Source of the DNA: Cellulophaga sp. Hel_I_12
GTDB lineage: Bacteria; Bacteroidota; Bacteroidia; Flavobacteriales; Flavobacteriaceae
Direction of reading: 5' to 3'
Assembly: GCF_000799565.1 (NCBI RefSeq)
Contig: NZ_JUHB01000001.1
Span: 3,967,127-4,031,126 of the forward strand
DNA length: 64,000 bases
This document shows positions 55,746 through 63,038 of the stretch, one piece after another. Position numbers and translations under genes: made by a program. The notes beneath the pieces were generated by a model, which was given only the letters and a program-made list of their open reading frames with translations, searched no databases and was not told where the DNA came from. Every line of letters begins with the position of its first letter. The stretch's first letter is position 1.

Positions 55746-56255
55746 CTATCCAGTCAATTCTAATTTCTTTTTTAAATGGTCATAAAGTCTTTTATCCATT
55801 CTATCCAATAATAAATGACCGATTGTATCTAAAAGTTCTGTGTAACGAAGATTAAATTGATTATAAAAAAGTTCGTTGAAGTCGGGATATTCTTTCAGCC
55901 AATTTGGTAATAACTGAACAGGTATTAAGAGTACTTTTGAGTCTTCTTCTGTTATAGCGAATACCTTACTTGGAGTGTTTTTTAATGCAGCGTAGAATGT
56001 CATAACACAGCTTTGAGCTGATTCGATATAATAAAGTAACAATTCTTTCTCTTCAAATCTAGAATATACTTTTATCAGACCATTAATAACAATGGGTAAA
56101 ACTTTGACATACTGCTGTTCCCTTAAAATTTCAGTTCCTTTTGAAAATTCCTTAATGGTAGATTCTTGCAGGATTTTTTCAACCAAATCAGGTTTTAAAA
56201 AAGATAATATTCTTCTGTCAAGTTCCATTTTACGTCTTTTTCTTAGGTTGCACAC
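55746..56255 (-). pseudogene. Crp/Fnr-family regulator truncated by IS21
   Basis: A 169-residue frame with a complete cyclic-nucleotide-binding-like domain (SKGTEILREQQYVKVLPIVINGLIKVY, ELLLYYIESAQSCVMTFYAAL) and the dimerisation helix (RYTELLDTIGHLLLDRMDKRLYDHL). It ends at LELTG where the C-terminal winged HTH should begin. The stop is supplied at the IS21 right end, so the DNA-binding domain was lost by the insertion. It was probably the gene of an array cassette: the flank before the first full element reads TTGCACACAAC with the position-11 T. Confidence 0.85.
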
Positions 56256-56258
56256 AAC

Positions 56259-56442
56259 GCTTCAGCTATGAGTAGTGCGGAGGCAAGGAAACCTTTTTGT
56301 TTCCGTCTACGCACGTAGCAAAAGCTTTTTGTTTTGTTTTATTTTTTTTCATCAGAGCAAAATCCTAAAGATTTTGCGGATACTTTAAATATACACAAAC
56401 CATTGAATTAATCACCAAACTCCGCATTACTTATAGCTATTG
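56259..56442. repeat. array element E1 (long type)
   Basis: 184 bp. Arms AGCTATGAGTAGTGCGGAG (56264-56282) and CTCCGCATTACTTATAGCT (56420-56438) pair at 17 of 19, the rest being G/T. Inside are two further hairpins, GGAAAC/GTTTCC and GCAAAATC/GATTTTGC. Practically identical to E3. Bounded by AAC on the left and ATTG|TT on the right. Confidence 0.85.
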
Positions 56443-56455
56443 TTGTAAAACGTTT

Positions 56456-57085
56456 TTATTTTATTCCGAATGGTTTAGCTTTTAATTCCGTTAACCATTC
56501 CGTTCCATATTTCTTATTTAAATAATCGAAAATCATTTGATTGTTTTCTGTTACTTTTTTAAATGATAAAGGGTCAATCACGCAATTCTCTTTTATAAGT
56601 CCAATTCCATATTTTTCCTTAAATGCCAAATATTCTTCTGGAATTGAACCGTCGATGCCATGTATTATAAAATTTAGCGTTCCGTCCGAAATCCGTATTT
56701 TTATTTGTTCTTCGGTCAAATTTGTGTCCAAATTCATAGGGAAAGAGTAAATTCCACTACTATAACTTAATTCAGTTTTTTCCATTAGCCGAATAGTAAT
56801 TGTATTTTTTCTATTACTTATACGTGCAGGATAGAAAGTGTAAGCAGTAAAGTCATCTGAAACGAAGCTGAATAGATATTTACCTTTTTCCGGTAAAGTG
56901 ATTTTAAAACTCTCAGCGTTATTGACTTCGATTTTGTGATTTGAATTAATGATTGTAAATTCTCCTGAAGTAAATTTCTTATTCGTTAAGTTCTCAAAAG
57001 TTACTTCGGCTATTATTTCTTTTTCGGTTGCTTTCGAAATAGTACAAATCAAAGCTAAAATCAGAGTTATAAATATTTTTTTCAT
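56456..57085 (-). CDS. secreted protein of unknown function, cassette copy A
   Basis: A 209-residue protein with a clear signal peptide (KKIFITLILALICTISKA). The mature part has a beta-rich N-terminal domain. A C-terminal stretch, IPEEYLAFKEKYGIGLIKEN followed by DYLNKKYGTEWL, I have no named family for. It is duplicated at 58149-58778 with one amino-acid change (Lys37 to Glu). Its unit is flanked by GTTGTAAAACGTT on the left and AATGTTTTACAAC on the right, complementary except the position-11 G/T. Single-gene cassette. Confidence 0.8.
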   Translation of the reverse strand: MKKIFITLILALICTISKATEKEIIAEVTFENLTNKKFTSGEFTIINSNHKIEVNNAESFKITLPEKGKYLFSFVSDDFTAYTFYPARISNRKNTITIRLMEKTELSYSSGIYSFPMNLDTNLTEEQIKIRISDGTLNFIIHGIDGSIPEEYLAFKEKYGIGLIKENCVIDPLSFKKVTENNQMIFDYLNKKYGTEWLTELKAKPFGIK

Positions 57086-57202
57086 AGTTATTAATTTAAA
57101 TCAAATATTAAATTACTATTTCTATAAAACAATTCATAATTAGTGAATAACCTTTTTCGTTTAGTAAAACTGCTTTTTGATTGAGCCAAATGTTTTACAA
57201 CG

Positions 57203-57384
57203 CTTCAGCTATGAGTAGTGCGGAGGCAAGGAAACCTTTTTGTTTCCGTCTTCGCACGTAGCAAAAGCTTTTTGTTTTGATTTATATTTTTTCGCCAGAG
57301 CAAAATCCAAAAGATTTTGCGGACATAGTAAATATACGCTTACTTTAAATTAAACACCAAACTCCGCATTACTTATAGGTATTG
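57203..57384. repeat. array element E2 (long type)
   Basis: 182 bp with the same arms and internal hairpins as E1, but slightly different sequence (GCCAGAGCAAAATCCAAAAG region). Close to E4 and E8. It separates the copy A cassette from the DMP19 cassette. Confidence 0.85.
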
Positions 57385-57394
57385 TTGTAACACG

Positions 57395-57865
57395 TTATTT
57401 TTCGAAATCAGCTTTGTTTTTTAGCACATATGAAATAAGTAAATCGGTCAAATCATCTTGATATTCGTAAAATTCCGTATCGCATTTCTCCCAATTTTCT
57501 TCCGCTTTTTCTTCTATTAATTCCAGTTTATTCTGTCTCTCAGTTCTATCTTTTGGCACATTTCCATTATCAAATTCAGAATTTGCGTTCTCAACAATTT
57601 TTGCTGTTTTTTCTGCTCCGATTTCCAAAAGTGCATTTAGAGTTTCTTGGCTAAAATCTCCACTGGAATTAAAATAGAATTGGTTAAATCCTCCATTATT
57701 TATTTCACGTTCTAAATTCTCTACAAAAAGAAAAGTTCGTTGTGAAGAATTCAGTTTCTCAATCTTTTCTCCGTATTCAGATTTTTCATTCAGATATGTG
57801 TCAATTTCCATAACAATCATATCTCGTCTTTCTATTTTTAGTGTTTTGTCAAGATTAAATTCCAT
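57395..57865 (-). CDS. DMP19 (DUF4375) family protein
   Basis: A 156-residue acidic cytoplasmic protein with the DMP19 core: VENLEREINNGGFNQFYFNS, GDFSQETLNALLEIGAEKTA and NVPKDRTERQNKLE. DMP19-type proteins are small acidic proteins; some are DNA mimics that block repressor binding, but in most bacteria the role is unknown. It is the sole gene of its cassette, whose ends GTTGTAACACGTTA (57384) and TAATGTGTTACAAC (57939) match at 13 of 14 with the position-11 mismatch. Confidence 0.85.
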   Translation of the reverse strand: MEFNLDKTLKIERRDMIVMEIDTYLNEKSEYGEKIEKLNSSQRTFLFVENLEREINNGGFNQFYFNSSGDFSQETLNALLEIGAEKTAKIVENANSEFDNGNVPKDRTERQNKLELIEEKAEENWEKCDTEFYEYQDDLTDLLISYVLKNKADFEK

Positions 57866-57952
57866 TTGCGAATTACAATTTGTAAAAAATATTACTGTTA
57901 AGAATAGTAAAATTTTATTCCTAGCAGAATTTTTCTTTAATGTGTTACAACG

Positions 57953-58135
57953 CTTCAGCTATGAGTAGTGCGGAGGCAAGGAAACCTTTTTGTTTCCGTC
58001 TACGCACGTAGCAAAAGCTTTTTGTTTTGTTTTATTTTTTTTCATCAGAGCAAAATCCTAAAGATTTTGCGGATACTTTAAATATACACAAACCATTGAA
58101 TTAATCACCAAACTCCGCATTACTTATAGCTATTG
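57953..58135. repeat. array element E3 (long type)
   Basis: 183 bp, essentially identical to E1, in front of the second copy of the secreted-protein cassette. The E1-cassette and E3-cassette pairs are offset by 1,693-1,694 bp, so element and cassette were duplicated together. Confidence 0.85.
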
Positions 58136-58148
58136 TTGTAAAACGTTT

Positions 58149-58778
58149 TTATTTTATTCCGAATGGTTTAGCTTTTAATTCCGTTAACCATTCCGTTCCA
58201 TATTTCTTATTTAAATAATCGAAAATCATTTGATTGTTTTCTGTTACTTTTTTAAATGATAAAGGGTCAATCACGCAATTCTCTTTTATAAGTCCAATTC
58301 CATATTTTTCCTTAAATGCCAAATATTCTTCTGGAATTGAACCGTCGATGCCATGTATTATAAAATTTAGCGTTCCGTCCGAAATCCGTATTTTTATTTG
58401 TTCTTCGGTCAAATTTGTGTCCAAATTCATAGGGAAAGAGTAAATTCCACTACTATAACTTAATTCAGTTTTTTCCATTAGCCGAATAGTAATTGTATTT
58501 TTTCTATTACTTATACGTGCAGGATAGAAAGTGTAAGCAGTAAAGTCATCTGAAACGAAGCTGAATAGATATTTACCTTTTTCCGGTAAAGTGATTTTAA
58601 AACTCTCAGCGTTATTGACTTCGATTTTGTGATTTGAATTAATGATTGTAAATTCTCCTGAAGTAAATTCCTTATTCGTTAAGTTCTCAAAAGTTACTTC
58701 GGCTATTATTTCTTTTTCGGTTGCTTTCGAAATAGTACAAATCAAAGCTAAAATCAGAGTTATAAATATTTTTTTCAT
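58149..58778 (-). CDS. secreted protein of unknown function, cassette copy B
   Basis: A 209-residue near-duplicate of the protein at 56456-57085 (Glu instead of Lys at residue 37) with the same signal peptide. The cassette ends (GTTGTAAAAC, 58135; AATGTTTTACAAC, 58882-58894) are also the same. A few base changes outside the gene (for example around 58800-58830) show the duplication is recent but not immediate. Both copies look intact, so dosage or ongoing divergence is possible. Confidence 0.8.
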   Translation of the reverse strand: MKKIFITLILALICTISKATEKEIIAEVTFENLTNKEFTSGEFTIINSNHKIEVNNAESFKITLPEKGKYLFSFVSDDFTAYTFYPARISNRKNTITIRLMEKTELSYSSGIYSFPMNLDTNLTEEQIKIRISDGTLNFIIHGIDGSIPEEYLAFKEKYGIGLIKENCVIDPLSFKKVTENNQMIFDYLNKKYGTEWLTELKAKPFGIK

Positions 58779-58894
58779 AGTTATTAATTTAAATCAAATA
58801 TTAAATTACTATTTCTAGAAAACAATTCACATTTAGTGAATAACCTTTTTTGTTTAGTAAAACTGCTTTTTGATTGAGCTAAATGTTTTACAAC

Positions 58895-59077
58895 GTTTAA
58901 GCTATGAGTAGTGCGGAGGCAAGGAAACCTTTTTGTTTCCGTCTTCGCACGTAGCAAAAGCTTTTTGTTTTGATTTATATTTTTTCGCCAGAGCAAAATC
59001 CAAAAGATTTTGCGGACATAGTAAATATACGCTTACTTTAAATTAAACACCAAACTCCGCATTACTTATAGGTATTG
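58895..59077. repeat. array element E4 (long type)
   Basis: 183 bp, close to E2 (TTTAAGCTATGAG instead of CTTCAGCTATGAG at the left arm). Its left flank is GTTTTACAAC and its right flank TTACCTACAG: the two are not complementary to each other but each matches the far end of its own neighbouring gene unit. Confidence 0.85.
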
Positions 59078-59081
59078 TTAC

Positions 59082-59570
59082 CTACAGTTTTTTATGCGTA
59101 ATCTTATCGGTCAGTATTAATTTTTGCACCTTTTTAATCAGTGATGATATTTTAAATCGCGCGATTAATTCGATTATTAATGAGTAAATCAGTCCGAAAG
59201 TCGGCATAATTAAAAACTCGACTTTGCTAAATCCGTTCATAGCTAATTGATATACAGCAATTGTTAAAGTCAGTCCGACAAAAAATATTCCAAACCAAAA
59301 TTGCATCTTATAAGTAATTCCGTTAATCCTTTTTAGAGTTAGTTTGCATTCGGTTCCATTTTCATTTGTATTTACCGCATTTGCAATAAGTTTCACTAAC
59401 GGCCCTAAATTTGGAGTAAAAGCGAAAAATGATAAATTTCCATAGAGTTCTATTCCTCCGTCGTCAGAAAATCCTCCTGCAATATTGTTCCGTCCTATTT
59501 CTGAATTAATTATTTCAATAATGCTGTTAGCCGAATTGTTAAGGTTATATACTTTTGTTTGGTCGTTCAC
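59082..59570 (-). CDS. membrane protein of unknown function (cassette)
   Basis: About 162 residues from a GTG start at 59570 (VNDQTKVYNLNN). An ATG at 59630 is in frame, but it lies inside element E5, beyond the cassette boundary at 59595, so I think it is not native. A soluble N-terminal half precedes two TM helices (FWFGIFFVGLTLTIAVY, FLIMPTFGLIYSLIIELIA). The stop TAG falls inside the left cassette end GTTACCTACAG. Ends pair at 10 of 11 (59077-59087 with 59585-59595). No family recognised. Confidence 0.65.
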   Translation of the reverse strand: MNDQTKVYNLNNSANSIIEIINSEIGRNNIAGGFSDDGGIELYGNLSFFAFTPNLGPLVKLIANAVNTNENGTECKLTLKRINGITYKMQFWFGIFFVGLTLTIAVYQLAMNGFSKVEFLIMPTFGLIYSLIIELIARFKISSLIKKVQKLILTDKITHKKL

Positions 59571-59595
59571 AGTGTTATTTGAAATTGTAGGTAAC

Positions 59596-59777
59596 GGTTT
59601 GTATATGAAACGTAGCGTGCAAAAAGACACAGAAGTTTCGGATTATACACAAGCCAGATTTTTAAATTTTCTTTTTATCTTAATTTCTCAAAAAGCCAAA
59701 TTTAAAAATTTGGCGATCTTCGAAAATACACAAAAACCTCTCGAAAAGCCTATAATAGCTATGTTTTATATACGTTG
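59596..59777. repeat. array element E5 (divergent long type)
   Basis: 182 bp with different primary sequence: left GGTTTGTATATGAAACG, internal hairpin GCCAAATTT/AAATTTGGC (near 59695), right TTTTATATACGTTG. The same length and layout as E1-E4 with changed, still paired bases argues for selection on structure. Confidence 0.78.
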
Positions 59778-59792
59778 TTGTAAACAGTTTTT

Positions 59793-60344
59793 TTATATTT
59801 CTTCATCATATCCGAACCAATGGTTAAAACATTTAACTTTTTCAGATTCTATTTCAATGAATTTGTTTTTCGTTAAATCTATTTTCCACACTTTTAAGAT
59901 ATGGTTTTTGTCAAAATATTCTTTGTCTTGATTTTTTGCTATTCCGAATATGAATTTTTCGTTAGATTTGTCGGCCATCTTACAATCAGTCGGTTCAGAG
60001 AACAGTTTTGATTTGTCTGCAATCAATTGAACTTCGTCTAATATTTTAAAATTCACTTTCGAAGGATTATCTCTAATAATCTGTTCCAAAACCAGTACTT
60101 GTATGCTATCTTTCTGGAGGTATGAAAGTGCTTTGTCAGTACCGTCCAAAACCATTCCAACAATTTCAGTAAATCCTTTGTATTTATCCAACTCCGTTAT
60201 TTTTCGATAAACAGTTTGGTCTTCATTTTCTATTAATAGAATTTCACTTTTTTTGTTAGTTTCAGAAACGGGTTGTTTCTTACTCTCTTTACAACTTAAA
60301 GTCAGAATAATTATTGAAATTGCTATTAAGTTTCTCGTTTTCAT
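59793..60344 (-). CDS. lipoprotein of unknown function (cassette)
   Basis: A 183-residue lipoprotein (lipobox ILTLSC) with a Lys/Ser-rich linker and a ~140-residue domain (LDKYKGFTEIVGMVLDGTDK … CFNHWFGYDEE). No family recognised. The cassette ends are GTTGTAAACAG (59777-59787) and TTGTTTACAAC (60348-60358), complementary except the position-11 G/T. It is the only gene in its unit. Confidence 0.72.
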   Translation of the reverse strand: MKTRNLIAISIIILTLSCKESKKQPVSETNKKSEILLIENEDQTVYRKITELDKYKGFTEIVGMVLDGTDKALSYLQKDSIQVLVLEQIIRDNPSKVNFKILDEVQLIADKSKLFSEPTDCKMADKSNEKFIFGIAKNQDKEYFDKNHILKVWKIDLTKNKFIEIESEKVKCFNHWFGYDEEI

Positions 60345-60358
60345 AAATTGTTTACAAC

Positions 60359-60541
60359 GGTTCGGCTAAGCGTAGTGCGGTGGTAAGGAAACTTTTCGTT
60401 TCCGTCTGCGCACGAAGCTAAAGCTTATTGTTTAGTTTTATTTTTTCTTTTCCAAAGCTAAATCCATAAGATTTAGCGACTTCATAAATATACACAGACC
60501 TTTCTATTTAGCCCTAAAGTCCGAATTACGTTTAGGTGTTG
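60359..60541. repeat. array element E6 (long type variant)
   Basis: 183 bp: left GGTTCGGCTAAGCGTAGTGCG, hairpins GGAAACTTTTCGTTTCC and GCTAAATC/GATTTAGC (about 60461-60481), right CCGAATTACGTTTAGGTGTTG. The second hairpin differs from E1 by compensatory changes (A to T paired with T to A). Confidence 0.8.
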
Positions 60542-60551
60542 TTGTAAAACG

Positions 60552-61109
60552 TTATTCTTTGGGCTCCCAATTGAGGTCAATTTCCTTTTCTGGATTTATT
60601 ACAATATTATCGTAATCATAGGTTACAACAGAATCTGTATCATTATGGTATTTATTATCGTACGCAAGAGTAAATGCTATTACAATTAAAGGGTCAATTT
60701 CATATTTTTCTAACTTTATAAGATACTTGTCCTCTCCGAGTATTTTTTTGTGATTTTTTGAAATTATGCCAATGTGTTTTTCATTTAAGAATATTGCTAT
60801 TGCATTACTTTTTTGTTCATGAAAATATATAGTCCCTTTTGAAATTCGGATGTTATAGGAAATTGCTGATTCACTTCGAATTTCTATTGAGTTACTTAAG
60901 CCATAATTGATTGAGTAGTTTAAGAAATCTGTTAAATTCGGTTCTCTTTTTACAGATAATAGTTCGTAGTTGTCCAAGTCCTCTAACCCAATTTGTGAAT
61001 AAAATGAGAACGGCTTGGACTTAGCATAATACATTAAATTATTATCAACCAATATTTCATATCGGTCAAAGAATATATTCCATCTTTTTTGAAAAATCCT
61101 TATTTCCAT
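60552..61109 (-). CDS. protein of unknown function (cassette)
   Basis: About 185 residues from ATG 61109 (MEIRIFQKRWNIFFDRYEIL). The frame is open to an ATG at 61175, but that part is element E7 sequence, outside the cassette boundary at 61139. No signal peptide or TM. The beta-rich first half (YEILVDNNLMYYAKSKPFSF) faintly resembles LURP-one/scramblase-type folds; I would not assign it. Ends GTTGTAAAACGTTA (60541) and TAATGTTTTACAAC (61126-61139) pair at 13 of 14. Confidence 0.68.
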   Translation of the reverse strand: MEIRIFQKRWNIFFDRYEILVDNNLMYYAKSKPFSFYSQIGLEDLDNYELLSVKREPNLTDFLNYSINYGLSNSIEIRSESAISYNIRISKGTIYFHEQKSNAIAIFLNEKHIGIISKNHKKILGEDKYLIKLEKYEIDPLIVIAFTLAYDNKYHNDTDSVVTYDYDNIVINPEKEIDLNWEPKE

Positions 61110-61139
61110 GAATTGGTTCTTTTTATAATGTTTTACAAC

Positions 61140-61327
61140 GTTGCGGCTATGGCACGTAGGGCAGGTGATAAGCACTTATCTTTCCGCCAAGCGCGTAGCC
61201 AAAGCTTTTGCATTTTGTTTTTTATTTTATCTACTCTAAAAGCCCAAATCAAAAGATTTGGGGGACATCGTAAACAAGACCAAGCCAATAGATTCAGCAC
61301 TTAGCGCTCTATTTGCTATAGCCATTG
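61140..61327. repeat. array element E7 (long type variant)
   Basis: 188 bp: left GTTGCGGCTATGGCACGTAGGGC, hairpins GATAAG/CTTATC and CCCAAATC/GATTTGGG (about 61240-61261), right GCGCTCTATTTGCTATAGCCATTG. Both hairpins are re-paired versions of those in E1. Confidence 0.8.
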
Positions 61328-61343
61328 TTATCTTTAGTGCTTT

Positions 61344-61655
61344 TTACGCAACCTTGAATTCCGAGTCATTCATTTGTACACTGAACTTTATATTTGCCTT
61401 TAGTGCGTTAAACACTTTTAAAATAGTTTCAATCGTTACGTTTTTTGCGCTTCGCTCCAGTTTAGAAATCTTGTGACTTTGAACTCCAATCAATTCACCA
61501 AGTTGTTCTTGGGTCAATTTCCGTTCTTTTCGCACAGACTTAATCATTTCGCCAAAACCTCCATTCGCAAATCGAATTCATACTTGCCCTATCCGCCGTT
61601 CGATTTTTCCAATGTCCTTGTCCTTCATTTGTTCAAGGGTCATCATTTTCATCTT
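61344..61655 (-). pseudogene. higA: HigA-like antitoxin with broken N-terminal reading frame
   Basis: The C-terminal 67 residues (61344-61547) are a clear XRE HTH antitoxin: TQEQLGELIGVQSHKISKLE, then NVTIETILKVFNALKA. Upstream, MKMMTLEQMKDKDIGKI (from 61655) starts the normal family N-terminus but meets a TGA. The expected KYEFDLRMEVL segment is in another frame. Restoring one base at three places (near 61608, 61591 and 61558) would give one continuous frame. The net loss of three bases means both ends are in the same frame. Either decayed, or a sequence-quality problem, or translated from the internal ATG 61547. The toxin gene overlaps its 5' end. Confidence 0.72.
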
Positions 61656-62017
61656 TTATTCTTTGTTGCCATAACTTTATTTTTATTGCTCGAAATATTC
61701 CGTCCCGAATCTGCTTTGCTTTTTTCGATTTCAGCTTTAGGAACCTTGTCCGTTTTTTTGACCATTCCATGCGTAGAAATCACAAGCGTTTCGGTTTTTC
61801 CAGTCCTGTCCCAAAATGCGAAAAGTCGGTATTGAAGTCCTCCATATTTTGTTCTAAACTCCCAAATGTCGTCCGTTAGTTTTTTGAACAATTTCGGGTC
61901 AAGTCCAAATGTGGCCTTGTCTAGATTATAGTAAATCTTCGCTTTTGCTTTCTTGTCGACCTTTGACATAAAATCAATAGCCTGTTCAAGAAAAACGACT
62001 TCAAATCTTTTCTCCAT
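61649..62017 (-). CDS. higB: HigB-like (RelE/ParE superfamily) toxin
   Basis: A 122-residue Gp49-like toxin: RFEVVFLEQAIDFMSKVDKK, KLTDDIWEFRTKYGGLQYRL (the DIWEFR…YR motif) and HGMVKKTDKVPKAEI. RelE-superfamily toxins are ribosome-dependent mRNA nucleases. Toxin-first order and a 7-bp overlap with the antitoxin are typical for higBA. TA pairs are classic stabilising cargo in integron arrays. The cassette ends GTTATCTTTAGTGCT (61327) and AGCATTAAAGATAAC (62094-62108) pair at 14 of 15. Confidence 0.88.
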   Translation of the reverse strand: MEKRFEVVFLEQAIDFMSKVDKKAKAKIYYNLDKATFGLDPKLFKKLTDDIWEFRTKYGGLQYRLFAFWDRTGKTETLVISTHGMVKKTDKVPKAEIEKSKADSGRNISSNKNKVMATKNKR

Positions 62018-62108
62018 TCTGTTTATGTGCCCATTTATAAGACAAATATAAATAAAAAAGTTGAATTATATGGAAACTTTTATATTTTTGGTCAGCATTA
62101 AAGATAAC

Positions 62109-62291
62109 GCTTCAGCTATGAGTAGTGCGGAGGCAAGGAAACCTTTTTGTTTCCGTCTTCGCACGTAGCAAAAGCTTTTTGTTTTGATTTATATTTTTTC
62201 GCCAGAGCAAAATCGAAAAGATTTTGCGGACATAGTAAATATACGCTTACTTTAAATTAAACACCAAACTCCGCATTACTTATAGGTATTG
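62109..62291. repeat. array element E8 (long type)
   Basis: 183 bp, nearly the same as E2 (internal hairpin GCAAAATCGAAAAGATTTTGC-like). Left flank AAAGATAAC belongs to the higBA unit; right flank TTGTAAAACGTTTT belongs to the following lipoprotein unit. Confidence 0.85.
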
Positions 62292-62391
62292 TTGTAAAAC
62301 GTTTTTTTCGTAACAATTCCACTTCTATATTACACAAACCATTTAAAAGTCCTTTTGCGTAATTTTCGTCAATTCAGCCGGCATAACGTTT

Positions 62392-62883
62392 TTATTCAAA
62401 TAACTTTTCACTAACTCTTTTTACCATTTCTTTGTCCATTTTTTCAGGTAAACAAACTAAGTTAGGACCCATAACATTACCGAGAGCTAAAATTCCATAT
62501 TCTTTATTAAATAAAATCGGACCAGTTCCATCGGTAATTGGTTCAATCAATTCGTACTTTTTAAATGGTAATTCTGATAATTCTAAAATTTCAAATTCTG
62601 AATTATTAATTGGTTCAAAATTCATAAAACTGAAGGATAAATTCTCAGATTTTAATTCGTAAGTTAAATCAATGTTTCTTTCAGAATCTTCAATATCATC
62701 ATAATGATATTTCCATAATTCAGTCTCTCTTTCAAGAGTCATTATACATTTTCTAAGTTTTTGAGAATTTCCAGGATTAATAAATAAATCACGATTTGCA
62801 AAAGTCGTTTTCGAAACATTTTCGCAACTCTCTGAAATCAATATCATCAGAACTAAAATTAATATGTTGATGGTTTTTTTCAA
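62392..62883 (-). CDS. lipoprotein of unknown function (cassette)
   Basis: A 163-residue lipoprotein (lipobox LISESC) with an extracytoplasmic domain (LTYELKSENLSFSFMNFEPI … GNVMGPNLVCLPEKMDKE). No family recognised. Its unit is bounded by GTTGTAAAACGTTTT (62291) and AAAATGTTTTACAAC (62882-62896), 14 of 15 complementary. About 100 bases to the left of the stop are non-coding inside the cassette. Confidence 0.72.
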   Translation of the reverse strand: MKKTINILILVLMILISESCENVSKTTFANRDLFINPGNSQKLRKCIMTLERETELWKYHYDDIEDSERNIDLTYELKSENLSFSFMNFEPINNSEFEILELSELPFKKYELIEPITDGTGPILFNKEYGILALGNVMGPNLVCLPEKMDKEMVKRVSEKLFE

Positions 62884-62896
62884 AATGTTTTACAAC

Positions 62897-63014
62897 GTTT
62901 ATGTATAAGATTAGTGGCGTTTTTAATCACCTAATCTAGCAAATAATTACTAGATAGAAAATCCGCAAGGATTTTCGTAAGTATGCGAGGACTAGCCATT
63001 AATTTTATACGGTG
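62897..63014. repeat. array element E9 (short type)
   Basis: 118 bp: left GTTTATGTATAAGATTAGTGGC, hairpin GAAAATCC/GGATTTTC (about 62957-62977), right GCCATTAATTTTATACGGTGTTG. Same family as the elements at 51275 and 52240, so the short and long types coexist in one array. Confidence 0.78.
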
Positions 63015-63038
63015 TTGTGTGTAGTGTTTTATGCGTTT

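Larger units (their letters stand above)
53219..55748 (+). mobile_element. IS21-family insertion sequence, intact copy
   Basis: The left boundary is where identity with the second copy begins (TGCAAAAAACGGG at 53219; same at 63157). The right boundary is placed at about 55748, where the interrupted Crp-like frame resumes. Ends contain an inverted repeat TGAACCACTTGCGGCGGA-type: 53285-53311 against 55708-55734, 26 of 27 bases. Several further GCGGnnGAAAGTGANC-like copies on the left are the multiple terminal sites typical of IS21. It encodes IstA and IstB. Confidence 0.88.

Noticed and set aside
56259..63014. CRISPR array or ordinary tandem repeat
   Set aside because: Repeats are ~180 bp, structured and separated by full genes of 500-780 bp, not by short spacers.
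56259..63014. Array elements as MITEs that inserted independently between genes
   Set aside because: Insertion would leave direct repeats around each element. Instead, complementary sequences surround each gene unit, and the two flanks of one element often differ.
56259..63014. Canonical integron attC sites
   Set aside because: Ends such as GTTGTAA do not fit GTTRRRY well, elements are longer than usual attC sites, and no intI-like gene is in the window. Only the logic is integron-like.
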